Shown here: in pieces, positions 1-10,354 of the stretch
Numbering within the stretch: the stretch's first letter is position 1
Layout: every line of letters begins with the position of its first letter
Assembly (NCBI RefSeq): GCF_030272615.1
Contig: NC_081414.1
Location: 819,978,396-820,042,395 of the forward strand
DNA: 64,000 nucleotides
DNA from: Cryptomeria japonica
Taxonomy: Eukaryota; Streptophyta; Pinopsida; Cupressales; Cupressaceae
Direction of reading: 5' to 3'
The notes under the pieces: model-generated
What the model was told of the DNA's origin: nothing
The model's input: the letters and a program-made list of their open reading frames with translations, nothing else
The model's database searches: none
Made by a program: the position numbers and the translations under genes

Positions 1-1591
1 CCGATCCACTGTCTAGTTCTATTGATAACTATTTGAGTTATTCGGTTTATATTTGTATCTTCATGCACCGACCACCTTATAGGAGAGAGAGACTTCTTGT
101 CAATTTATTGTTCTTTATATATGGAGTCTAATAGTTCTCCATCACCCCTCAGCTCTTTGGGAAGATAGGTTTCTATTTCAAAATCCCTTATCTGAGGCAC
201 TGACATTCTATAATAATTCTTTTCTCTCACCTCAAAACTATCTTGGAGGTTTACCCAAAAGTCCTCCAATCTAGGCTTGTGCCCCTCATATGCCTTAGGC
301 ATGGTTTGTTTGAGCTTGCCATAGGGATCATAATACTCCCTTGCATAATTAAATTCTTTAAAATTTAGATCCCATACCTCCTACTTTGCCGTCCTTGCTA
401 CCTAAATTTTTGAAAAAGAGAAATAGCCAATGGAAATTGAGAAATCTATCCCCACCTTGTGTTTTGAGGACAACATGGATTGGAGGCCGAGCATTTTCCT
501 GACATATTCTAACAAAATAATGTGATCATTGCAATATCACGACAATAGCATCAGGTTCCCTATGAACCTATTGACCCTGATATATGTAGAGCATTGGTTC
601 TAGATGAACCAATATGCCCATTCTTGGATGATTGCCATTGCTTCAGGGCTTATTCTATAACCTGTATCACCTGTGAGTTTGATGATAACAGGGAAGAGGA
701 AGGTATCATTGATTCTCTTAAAGTGAGCCTTTGCATTGTCTAGAGGGAGTTGTAAGTAACACTCCCATAATTTCTTTTGCCCTTCCTCATCTCCCAGCTG
801 GCCCTCTACTTGTAGTCCTGGGAACTTACCTACTCAGGAAACCACCTAGATAACATAGGAAGTGAAAAAGAACTTCTTCGTTTGATGTACTTCCATCATC
901 TACTTATGGATTTTGTCAGAGAGGATTTGAGCCCAGTTGAAGTATTGCTTCCCTATAAGGATAGTGGTCATGAAATGGAACATCCAGGGATGGAAATGCC
1001 TGCAATCTGGTTTGTCGAAGGCCTTGCTAAGCATGATGATCAAATCTCGTTGTGGCTCCTTACTGTCTTCCCTCAACACATCTATGACTTTTAGCCCTAT
1101 TTTTCTCTCCTCCTCTAACCAGTTCTCATTCTCGTGTCTCTTATTTGGACCAATATTGTTCTTCCATACTTGAAGGATTCTTCTTCAATAGTTAGGAGTA
1201 CTTCATCCCTTGCAGGGATGCCAAACACAAATCCTGACATATCTGTAGACAAGTCAATTATCGTCCTACCCTGAGCATCAATGCACTTTCTTATATCTGC
1301 ATTGTAAAACTGTGCAACAACCATGATGAATTCAAGAGCTTAGACTGATTGTGGGAAAATGGTTGCCTCTACCTGGCCTGATCGCTTAATCCTCCTCAGT
1401 AGGGCCTCTGACCTTGGTCGTTCCAATTGTGTTTTAATATCCTGCATCTCGATGTGCCCTACCTCTGTGTCTATAACCCATTTAATCTGATCATCCAGTT
1501 TTGAAACATACACCTGTCCCTGATATTGATATTTCATGGTCATGGGAAGTTTGTCTATCTCCTTGCCTCTCTTGCTAGAAGTTGGGTCCAT
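1..1591 (-). pseudogene. Extra ORF of a Tat-like Ty3/gypsy element (decayed)
   Basis: Read leftward, a broken frame of about 495 codons starts at the ATG near 1591 (peptide begins MDPTSSKRGKEIDKLP) and runs to about 105. The first 160 codons share one frame with a single stop between FPQSV and ALEFI; later parts (AFDKPDCRHFHPWMFHF, KKFFFTSYVIW, GYRISPEAMAIIQEWAYW, then KAYEGHKPRLEDFWVNLQDS) sit in shifted frames. It begins just after a primer-binding-site-like sequence, so it is the first internal ORF downstream of a 5' LTR. Extra ORFs of unknown function before gag are known in Tat elements (Ogre/Retand group). I see no enzymatic motif. The element continues off the left edge, and its gag-pol is not seen. 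The retroelement assignment is fairly firm; the function is unknown. Confidence 0.6.
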
Positions 1592-1593
1592 CT

Positions 1594-1610
1594 AAATGCT
1601 CTGATCTACA
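1594..1610 (-). promoter_or_regulatory. Candidate primer-binding site
   Basis: On the minus strand this reads TGTAGATCAGAGCATTT, sharing ATCAGAGCA with the initiator-Met-tRNA primer site (TGGTATCAGAGC) common in plant LTR elements. It lies a few bases upstream of the extra ORF start, where a primer site should be. The first bases have diverged, so the call is tentative. Confidence 0.45.
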
Positions 1611-1664
1611 AGAAAGAATCAAGAATTAATCCATTGCATAGATAAAAATATCAATAACATCACC

Positions 1665-2425
1665 CACCTCGGGACTCCGGGGTTTCGAAGTTGGGAAAAC
1701 TAGGGCATGCGGGAAAAAAAAACACGCAAAATGAGGAAAAAAACCCTAAAAGAAAATCTAAACAAAAACTAAAAGAAACATCAAGATCTAAACATAGAAT
1801 CACATGGAGGGAGAAAAATCCACCAATTTGGTGAGAAAAATAGGCAAAACACTTGGCAAGACGGGGGTGCAAAGTCGAGAGGTCGCAACTAGGAGCTCTA
1901 AAAAACTTGAGTGCACAAATGAACTTAAAAAAGTTCATTCCTCTTATTTATACCCCCGACCTTTGTCCGTACGATCGCCTTAAACAAGACCTTGAGAGTC
2001 CAGGGTCCTGGACTTCCGAGGTGGCAAACAAGAGACAACAAAATTCACCTCGGGACTCCGGGGTCCCAAGGTAAATTACAAAAAACAAAACAAGCAAAAG
2101 ACCTCAGGACTCTAGGGTTCTGAGTGAAAAAGGGACAAAATGACCTTGGGACTCTGAGGTTAAAAGACAAAACAACTTTGGGACCCTGAGGTTCCGGGGT
2201 TGTTAGACAAAATATGAATAACTCGAGAATTCGGGACTTTGAAGTCCCGAGGCTTCAATGAAAAAGGACAAGGCACGACTTTGGGACTATGGGGATTTGA
2301 GGCTCTGAAGTTGTGAACAAGCAAACAAACACCTACCTCAGGACTCCGGGGTTCTGGGGTAGGACAAAGAAAAAACAAACAAAGGAGACCTCGTAACTCC
2401 AGGGTTCCGGGGTCGCTAGACAAAA
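1665..2425. repeat. Degenerate GC-rich minisatellite inside an LTR
   Basis: About ten variants of a core like CCTCGGGACTCCGGGGTTC recur, at about 1668, 1984, 2047, 2101, 2143, 2175, 2224, 2278, 2335 and 2388. The last eight are spaced about 32-57 bases apart and separated by A-rich linkers such as GACAAAACAA. Units differ by several substitutions each. The array stands out in AT-rich surroundings. An LTR-internal tandem array can belong to the element's regulatory region, but here only the repetition is shown. Confidence 0.75.
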
Positions 2426-2804
2426 CTACAAAAACAAAGCCATAGAAAGCAAAAAGAGGGACCCATATTTTCAACACAAGGAAACTAATGTGGGTTAGGT
2501 ATGCAGGGCATAACAAATGGCAACCATCTGGGAAAAATGACTATAGGTAATTTAGAGCTTCAAAATCTTTGGTTAACCTGACACCTAAGGTTACTATCAT
2601 TCAAAAGGATGTATAAGAGCAAAAAGATGAGTGAATCAATGAACAAACAACCAAGTCCATAACTGAACATGATTAACTCTTAAGTATGTGTGCATGATTT
2701 ATTACTCCATTTTTTTCAATAATTAAGATAAACACAAGAAACCGGGCCCAATCTACGTAGGTGAAATCAACCAATGTGTTTCGTGCAAGGTCATCCTAGG
2801 CATA

Positions 2805-2907
2805 GCTCTGCTGCCAAAGCAAGCGTTCATAGCCCTGACAGAGATACCTCTGGTTCCTGTCAAGCAGTGCTCCACTGCCAGCCAGGCGTCCATAGCCCCA
2901 ACAAAGG
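2805..2907 (+). repeat. Two-copy direct repeat of about 38 bases
   Basis: Copy one (2805-2842) and copy two (2869-2907) share GCTC..CTGCCA, CAGGCG/AAGCGT, TCATAGCCC/CCATAGCCC and an ACA.AG end, with a spacer of about 26 bases. It lies in the same LTR or untranslated region as the GC-rich array. Confidence 0.5.
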
Positions 2908-3561
2908 TTACTTGAAACACCCAAGTTTAGTTGCTTTAAGAGGATCATTTCTTTTCTTTTTGAAAATATCATGGAATGTAGAAGGACTATTTCTTTAGCA
3001 ACCTTTTAAGCAACTTTCAAACATTGAAGTCTGATTATTGGGTTTGGAACCACGGTGGACAACATGAAACATCCTGACTTCTGATTTTTCACTTGGAAAC
3101 AAGTTCATCTGATATCTTACAAAATTTCTGATGTATCTTAGTGTGATGGTAGTGTTGAGTTATCAGGCTATCCTTTTCCAATTAAGGGTCAAAAACTCAA
3201 ATCATATTTAAACTGTTATATACCACCTTGAACGAGTGTAGACAAAGGTTTCAAAATTAACCAAATAATAATAAAGTTGTAAATAGAAAAGAGTCGAAGT
3301 ATCTCAAAATTTGGCAACCTATCATGCAAAGGACACCTACCTTTTAGAATCTTTGAGAATAAATGTATATCCAGACACCACAAAACAAAAGCGAATGAAA
3401 TGAAACAAACAAACAAAAATAAAAGGGAAACATGCATGCAATAAAAGAAAACACAACAAATATGCAAACCCAAACAAGCAACAACGCAAACAAAACAAAA
3501 ACAACTAATATATAAAAACATCTAATCTACTATAGCACAATAGGTCAAGCTTCATTGGGGA

Positions 3562-4805
3562 TTAATCGAAATAGTGCTTGAGCAATTGACCATTGATGGG
3601 AAATGGTACAAGTTCTTCAGTCAAAGAGCTTAACCTAAAGGTGTTCTCTCCTAAGATTTCAGCTATCTGGTAAGGACCTAACCACAACCTTTCAAACTTA
3701 TGGTGATCACCTTTCTTCTCCTTGGCCTTATCCCATAACAGATCTAGGTGAGAGATCGGAAAGGCTTTCACCTTGGCTCTTTTATCAAATCATTTCTTAA
3801 CAACAACTTGATGCTTAGTGAAGTGTTGTAGGGTATTAATCCCTTTCTCATCAAGTTTTAACAGATTTAGGAGATGAACCTCTACTTGATCCTCAATTTC
3901 AAGTTCTTTCATTAACTGGAGGACAGGTATTTCTAAATTGATCAGGAAAATAGGAGTTTGGCCATAAACAAGGTAATACAGAGAAGTTCCCAATGTGGCT
4001 TTTACTCTGGTTCGATCAGCCCATAAGGTGTATCCCAACTGATTGTGCCAATCCTTGAGATTCTTCTCGAGTATCTTTTTATTGACATCTAGGATGTTCT
4101 TGTTTATGGATTTAGATACTCCATTACCTTATGGATAATAATTGGATGAGAATTTTAATATCATCTTATACTCATATGACCATTGCATCAACTATGTAGA
4201 AGTAAAAGGAGGGTCATTGTCACATACCAGAGTGAATGGCATACCAAACCTGGTGACAATGTATTCTTCAATTAATTTAAGAACAACCTCTACAGTAGCA
4301 TTTTGACATGCTATAGCCTCTATCCATTGGGTACAATAATTCGTTGCTGTAAGAATGAATTTATCTCCTGCAGACAAATTAGGATTAATGACACCTATGA
4401 AATCTAGTGCCCATTGGGCGAATGGTCTTACCTCAAACACTAGTTGGAGAGGCATGGCGGGATTCCTCTCTCTAGAAGTTGCAGTCTGGCATGTATGACA
4501 ATGATGAACATGCTCATGAGCATCCTTAAAAATAGCAGGCCAGTAATATCCAGCCTTCAAAATTTGATGTGCAGTGGCATATGCTGACCCATGACTCGTA
4601 CCATACTTCCCATGGAACTCCTCGATCATTTTACGGGCTTCTTGATGATCAAGACATCAAAGGTAAATACCTTCGTAGTTTTTCCTATAAAGTGTCGAAT
4701 CCTTGATCATATAATTGGCACTTTTGAGCCTTGAATCTCATCTTTTCATGGCTATCAACCCCTCAGGACACTTGTTATTCAGCAAGATAAAAACCAAATT
4801 CGTGT
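3562..4805 (-). pseudogene. Integrase of G1
   Basis: Integrase inserts the element's cDNA into chromosomes. The order is: an N-terminal stretch (STLYRKNYEGIYLRCLDHQE) leading to a zinc-binding module ending HVHHCHTCQ; the catalytic core with WALDFIGV (first Asp) and VCDNDPPF (second Asp); and a C-terminal GPY-type module LWLGPYQIAEILGENTFRL at about 3660-3690. The third acidic residue is lost: the usual QxE segment reads GNGVSKSINKN, with Lys where Glu belongs. An in-frame stop follows FTST at about 4190, and others lie near 3780 and 4740. No chromodomain follows, as expected for Tat rather than chromoviruses. The family call is secure. Confidence 0.85.
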
Positions 4806-4815
4806 ACCATGGGTC

Positions 4816-6426
4816 CTAAGTGAATGATTGTAACATATACTGTTGGCATTGGATTTCAAGGATATCAGTTGCCATAGCTTGAGACAAACCTTGGCCCCTA
4901 ACTAACTTCATTGGATGCATCTCCAGATCAAACTCTTGTAAAATAGCCATCCATTTCCCTCGATGTTCTCCCAGCTTTGACTGCATAAGCAGTGACTTAA
5001 CCGCTTGGTCAGGTACAATCACGTAGATTTTACTCCTCAGGATATAATGCGTGAATTTATTGACTGCTCTTACCAACACAAAAGCCTATTTTTCAAGAGA
5101 AGAATATCTCACCTCAGCACTCTTGAAAGGGGAACTCATGCATGCGATGGGTTTCTCGTCCCCTGGTTGCCTCTGTGTCAAAACAGTCACTCCTGAGTGT
5201 AACAAAGAAAAATAATATATATAAAAAGGAAGAGTATAGTCAGGATTAGTTAATACATGAGCTTCAGTGATGGATTTCTTGATTCGGGCAAAAACCTCTT
5301 TTGCTTCAGTAGTCCATTCAATCTTAGCATCCTTCTTCATCATTTCATTTAATGTCTTGACTATCACTACAAACCCGGTGATAAACTTTCTGACAAAATT
5401 GATCTTTCCAAAGAAAGATCTCATCTCCTTTTTACTACCAAGCATTTGTAGTTTCAACAACGCTTTTACTCGATCTGGGTCTATAGATATCCCTCTTTCA
5501 GAGATTACATGACCGAGGAGATTTCCTTTAGCCACCCCAAATACACACTTCTTAGGGTTAAGGGAAATCCCATAGCTTCGACATCTCTCCAGAACTTTTC
5601 GAAGGTGGTCAGGGTGATCTTCTCTGACTTTGAAAAATATAGTCAAGTCATCCATATATATAATAATACATTTGCCAATCAAATCTTTGAAAGCCGTATC
5701 CATTGCTCGTTGGAACATTGCTCCAACATTAATTAACCCAAACGACATCCTTCGATACACATATGTCCCCCACTTCATAGTAAACGTTGTTTTCATGCGG
5801 TCTTCATGGTTCACCAAAACTTGGTTATATCCAACATAACCATCTAAGAATGATATCATTTGTGAACCATTAATAATCTGTAATACCTCATCTAAGGAAG
5901 GAATCAGGTAATTATCCTTTTCAGATGCCTTATTGAGTTTATGACAATCAACACAAAGTCGAATTTCCCCATTCTTTTTCCTTACTGGCACCAAATTGGC
6001 AACCCAAGTAGAGTGACGTACCGAGAAAATAATCCTAGCAGAGAGCAACTTTTGAACTTCCTTGAAAATCAAGGGTTCTATCAATGAATTAACCGGTCGT
6101 TGCTTCTGTTTGAATGGATTTATATTAGGTTTCAAAGGTATAACATGAGTGATGATTGATGTATTGAAAGTTTTCAGATCTTCGTATACCCATGCTATAA
6201 CATCAATGTACACTTTTAAAATTTGCAAAATTTTCTCTCTTTCATTGGGAGTACAAATCTTCCCAATGTACACTATCTTCTCTTGGCCTTTTGGACTAAT
6301 ATTATGTGGTTTATATTTCCTAGCATTTGAATCCGTTGTTAATATCTCTTTTACCCTGGGATCAGAATCAAAAAACCTCTCTAGACTAACCATACCCTTG
6401 GGAATGATATTTGTAGGCAAATTCAT
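4816..6426 (-). pseudogene. Reverse transcriptase and native RNase H of G1
   Basis: A 446-codon open stretch carries a long N-terminal lead, then RT motifs: LVPVRKKNGEIRLCVD (about 146-160), SFLDGYVGYNQV with the first catalytic Asp at 195, RRMSFGLINVGAMFQRAM (225-242), and the YMDD active site at 257-260 (about 5647-5658). The thumb and connection follow, then the native RNase H. There the position that should hold the first catalytic Asp reads FYIYYFSLLHSG, so that Asp is gone. A stop near 5083 splits the RNase H end (FTHYILRSKIYVIVPD..., WMAILQEFDLEMHPMKLVRG). RT looks well conserved despite other damage. It copies element RNA to cDNA in cytoplasmic particles. Confidence 0.9.
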
Positions 6427-7115
6427 AATTTCTTCGTCACCCCTTCATCAAGATCATCTGATCTATCCTTCTCATCAATGGTTTGTTCTTCAAAATCCCC
6501 TGAATTGGCAAGAAAAGATAGAATGTGGGTATCATCCTCGAAGACTTGAAAGTGTTTGATGTTATCGGGAACAACAGGTGTGGAGACCAACTCTATGGAA
6601 AACTTCTTCAAAGGAGATTGGCTCATTGGTTCTAGTGTACTTGTTGCTACAACCAATGCATCTGATATCACATTTACTTTCCTGGGCACTAGCTAAATGT
6701 TGAAAGCATCAAAATCCTCAACCAACCCCCATACTCTATTCCTATATGCTACTAACCTTTTGTCTTGACATGCATATTGGTTTCTTACTTGTTTAACCAC
6801 CAATTCAGAATCTCCTTGCACTCTTAAGCATTTGGCTCCCTTCTTATGAGCAAAGAGTAGTCCTCTAATTAGGGCCTCATACTCCATTATATTATTAGTG
6901 CAAGGGAATTGGAGTTGGTGGGAGGCTAGAAAGGTTTTCCCTTTGCGACTTGTTAACTCTATGCCTGCTCCACTGCCTTGCTTGAATCTAGACCCATCAA
7001 ACTTTAAAAACCATATTTCATCTTTCCATTTCTTTACATTCTTCACTTTAGGATCAGTGATCAAATTAGTTTCTAAAGGTGGTCGCTGTCCTTCGGGTTT
7101 GAGGTCTTGCAACAC
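6423..7115 (-). pseudogene. Second, archaeal-type RNase H, upstream of RT in G1
   Basis: The sequence has the compact plant/archaeal RNase H pattern: WFLKFDGSRFKQGSGAG (Asp 40), NNIMEYEALIRGL (Glu 78), RVQGDSELVVKQV (Asp 102) and, after a TAG stop at about 6690, PRKVNVISDALVVATSTL with the fourth Asp. All four catalytic acidic residues are thus visible. In Tat elements such as Ogre this extra domain usually lies between native RNase H and integrase; here it lies between protease and RT. Its tail (HFQVFEDDTHILSFL) is joined to RT by a frameshift near 6420-6470. It probably degrades the RNA of RNA-DNA hybrids, taking over from the damaged native domain. The fold call is strong; activity is inferred. 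Confidence 0.88.
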
Positions 7116-8307
7116 CTAAGGTTGTTCAATTACAAGTTGCAAGAGTACTTCAAGGGTGTTAGGAGTGGATTGTTCTACTTGAGGCTGCACTTGAAATTGG
7201 GTTTCTTCATTCTCTTGCTTAACTAGGATATCCTCATTCTCTTGTTTACCAATCTCAACCATGAAGATCTCCTTGTTGCCTTGTCCTAGCTGGGAAGTTT
7301 CTTTTATAACATCCATGTTTTGGGGTACTACTCCCTCACGACTTGGAATTTGCATTTCTTCCACGTTGATGACATGATCAACATCGTCGCATGGGACTGG
7401 TCTCATCAACTTCGTAACCTTGTTCTGCCATGGGATACATGATATCTCTGAGTGCTCCTCATGATGTATTTGACACCATTTTGGAAGCAACAACTCTTGT
7501 ACTTTCATAGTATCCCCTAACAAATACATCCCTTGTTTTACTATTGTAGTGAAACCTTTGACCCACCCTCTATATGTGGTCATATTTGCTTGATGTAACT
7601 GGGGAATGGCAGGTGCAAAGAAAGTGAGGATTTCATTTACTCTATAGACTCCTAGACTCACTTCAACATATGCCACCTCATTGGGAGCTGCATAATCTGT
7701 GACCAACTTCTTCAATTTGGGTTCACTATCAATTCGGATCTGGTTACTCACCCTCTTCCATGGAAGCCATAAGTACATAAAAACAGGTCGAGAAATAGCC
7801 TCCCAAAATTTTTGACCAATCCCTACTAAGAAGCATCCCATATACCTCTAGAATATCCATCACTTGAATATCGATGTAACAGGATATACAAGGATTAGTG
7901 CCCAACTAGATGTATACATCGTTTAACTCTCCAATTATATTGACCTCAGTCTTGTCTAATTGTAGCACCTTACTGTTTGCACGCACTAGGTTGAGACCGA
8001 GCTTCTGACATATAGAGTATGGCATTACATTTTTGGAAGCACTTGAATCTACCAAATAGTTGTGCAGATTATTTCCACATATCCTCAAACTAAGTAAAAA
8101 TGACGGGTTCTCAATTGCATCGCTACTGACATTGGCATTGACCTCATTCAGGTTGGCCATCTTAACCTCATTGCTCTGAGACTCTAGTAGTTCCAACTTC
8201 TTAAGGAGAGCCTTCTTTTGTTTAGGGCAATATCTCAGTACCTCCATTAGGGACATAGTGGTGGCAGTCCTCTCCATCTCCTTGGTAACATCAAAAGATC
8301 CTTTCAA
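7116..8307 (-). pseudogene. Aspartic protease of G1 and linker to the second RNase H
   Basis: A gag-protease junction segment (SLMEVLRYCPKQKKALLKKL) is followed by the protease: LHNYLVDSSASKNVMPYSIC, where the D-S/T-G triad reads DSS. Then come QKLGLNLVRANSKVLQLDK, a TAG stop at about 7905, and a C-terminal part VYGMLLSRDWSKILGGYF that continues in another frame as YLWLPWKRVSNQIRID. The protease would cut the Gag-Pol polyprotein. The following roughly 170 residues to 7116 (acidic, Q/E-rich, with EVSLGVYRVNEILTFF) have no fold I recognise and connect to the second RNase H. Inactive because of the DSS change, the stop and a frameshift near 7770. Confidence 0.75.
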
Positions 8308-10345
8308 AACATATTCATGCCCTCAAATTTTTAAGGGCGTTCTCCTTGAAAACCCTGAGGAGGGTGAGGATTGTTTCTTACGTTCACATCGGGAGGTACA
8401 AATCCACCCTTTGGGGGAGGTGGCTCTGTTAATGGAGTCTTGCCTTGACTCCTAAGATTGTAATTATTTCTAGTTTGAAAGGCCTGAGCATCATAGACAT
8501 ACGGTTCACCTTCAACTTCAGTTTGAAACTCCTTACATAGGAATGTATCAACCAATATTGCGGTATTAACTTTCTCAGGTTCTTCGTTAGAGAAATCCTT
8601 TGGTTGAGAATCAACTTGAGCGATCCTTATGATCTTTTCCAACTGAGCACAATTAACCTTAGAATGTGTTGCTATACAATGCAGCCTACACCAATTAGTC
8701 AACAAATTCATATCAACAAGGTTAACACTTTGTGTGTTATTTGGGCTATCTCGTGCATCAAGATGATCATGGTTCACCCCACCGTTGTTTGGACCTGTGT
8801 TCCATTTCCTATTGTATGGTACTTGTTATACCTTTGGTTTTGGTTCTGATTGTTGTAGTTTCGTTGATTATTGTACAATTGGGGTTGGTTATACCCTCCC
8901 AGAGGATTCATCTTCAACTGGCTCGAATCTTAAGTAACTTGTGAATTCATTTTCTTTAATACTTCTACTTCAGCGGATATATGAGATCCTTGACTCTTAG
9001 GCGTCGTAGCTAGAGGTTGGTTTTCTATGTGAGAATTACCAAATTGTTGATTTTCCCCTTGTACTTGACCAACATATTGTGTTTGAGTGGGAGCGGCATT
9101 GGTATTAGTCTGCCAAGTTAAATCTTGGGCAACAAACTGTTGATTCGCCTGAAGTTGAGAAGCATAGATTGGCTCTGAGTTCATTGTTGGGGCTCCTATA
9201 GGTAAAGGTGAGGGTACCCCGGGGAGTTGGTTATAGTTCCCTTGATTCACTCCTATGGTTAAATTGTATCCAATTCCCCCTGGTGTTTGGTTCAACTCAT
9301 GATTCATGTTGATCGCCAATGCATAGACCTTTGCCAGGGTGTCCCTTTGATCTTGGGGAACACTCTTTTTGATAAACATAGCGGTCCATGGGTCAATAGC
9401 TCTTAGTTACGAGTCAATTGCTATGTTGGGTGCTACCTGGTAAGGAGCTTGTAACCTCTTAAATGCCCTTTGAAAGCTAGTATTAAAAGTTGTTAAAGGT
9501 TCATTCAGTGACTTATTAAGAGAGGTGAATTGATGGTACAATGTTCTGGGGTCAACATACACTCGGAATTGATCAATGGAAGCTTTCTCCAAAACATCCC
9601 AGCCAATGATAGAATTTGTTGGTAGAGTCAAATACCAATTATATTCATTCTCCCCAAGTGAATATGAGAAGAGTCTACATACTACATCTTGGTGTTGAAT
9701 GTTGTTACGAATGACTGCATCTTTGAATGCTTCAATATGCTCATTAGCCGTCCTGCCCCCCAAATAATAGAATTTGCTGCAAAATTTATCTGGGTTTCTA
9801 GGTATGTCATGTATACCCCCTAGTATAGTTCCTAGTGGCATGTGGTCCTGGTTAAAGTAGGCCATTGAAGGTGGAGTGGATGTTGAGTCACAAAAGGTGC
9901 AGCGATAGGTTGAGGACTAGGGATCAGTTGATCTTCTATGTTGGGTATAGATGACTGCACTGGTGAGGATGTTGAAGGTTGTCTCTTAGCTTTATTTCTC
10001 TTTTTCCTAGTCACAGGTCCTAACTCTACTAAGTCGGATGGCGAAGAAATGCTCCTAAGGACTCTGTAGAATCTCTCGAGGGAGAAAGATGATATATGAT
10101 CCAACTTAATACCTCTATTTTGTGGTTGTGGGTTTTCTTATGGAAGAAGTTGCCTTTGTGCCTCTACTTCTATACGTATACCTCTTTACCTTTCATTGTC
10201 AAGGACTTGTCATGTTGCAACCACTCACTATAATCCCTTGTACTATCCCAAGCAAGATCATATAGTTGGGAAACAATATCATCTTGCTTGTAGTTGATGT
10301 TGGGTTGTGTGAATGGTAAAACTCTGTCTCCTGGAAGTACCATAT
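8308..10345 (-). pseudogene. Gag region of G1
   Basis: From the junction at 10345 the frame reads VLPGDRVLPFTQPN and ARDYSEWLQ-like sequence (WDSTRDYSEWLQHDKSL), then a basic-proline linker (TRKKRNKAKRQPSTSS), then the capsid-like segment from about 9865 (MPLGTILGGIHDIP, KFYYLGGRTANEHIEAFKDA, WYLTLPTNSIIGWDVLEKAS, LTTFNTSFQRAFKRLQ). One in-frame TAA near 9405 precedes the C-terminal part. An Asn/Gln/Tyr-rich tract lies near 8830-8920. After frameshifts a possible zinc-binding segment NWCRLHCIATHSKVNCAQL appears at about 8690. Gag forms the particle and binds RNA. The call rests on the capsid-like segment and gene order. Confidence 0.75.
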
Positions 10346-10354
10346 GTCATTTAA

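Larger units (their letters stand above)
1613..3555 (-). repeat. LTR and 3' untranslated region, shared by two elements
   Basis: This non-coding stretch lies between the integrase end of G1 (3562) and the primer site of the left-hand element (1594-1610), both on the minus strand. It should therefore hold the 3' LTR of G1 and/or the 5' LTR of the left element; if they are one LTR the two form a tandem. A pyrimidine run at 2955-2968, purine-rich on the minus strand, is one possible polypurine tract, which would put the LTR at about 1613-2954. No clean TG/CA ends were found. It contains the GC-rich repeats at 1665-2425 and 2805-2907. The rest (2426-2804, 2908-3555) shows no gene. Confidence 0.4.
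3556..10345 (-). mobile_element. Ty3/gypsy element G1, Tat-like, 5'-truncated
   Basis: Read from high to low coordinates the order is gag (10345-8310), protease (8307-7640), linker, archaeal-type RNase H (7115-6600), reverse transcriptase and native RNase H (6426-4816), integrase (4805-3562). This is Ty3/gypsy order with RNase H before integrase, plus the extra RNase H unusually upstream of RT. The 5' LTR and leader are missing: sequence changes at about 10345 to the oppositely oriented element G2. Many in-frame stops (mostly TAG, TGA, TAA) and at least four frameshifts show it is dead. Confidence 0.85.

Noticed and set aside
2160-2516. 118-codon minus-strand frame with membrane-like N-terminus
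   Set aside because: It runs through the GC-rich minisatellite; repeating Pro/Gly words come from the repeat units. No homology recognised.
3216-3521. 101-codon Cys/Phe-rich minus-strand frame
   Set aside because: It arises from an A-rich low-complexity tract on the plus strand; composition alone explains it.
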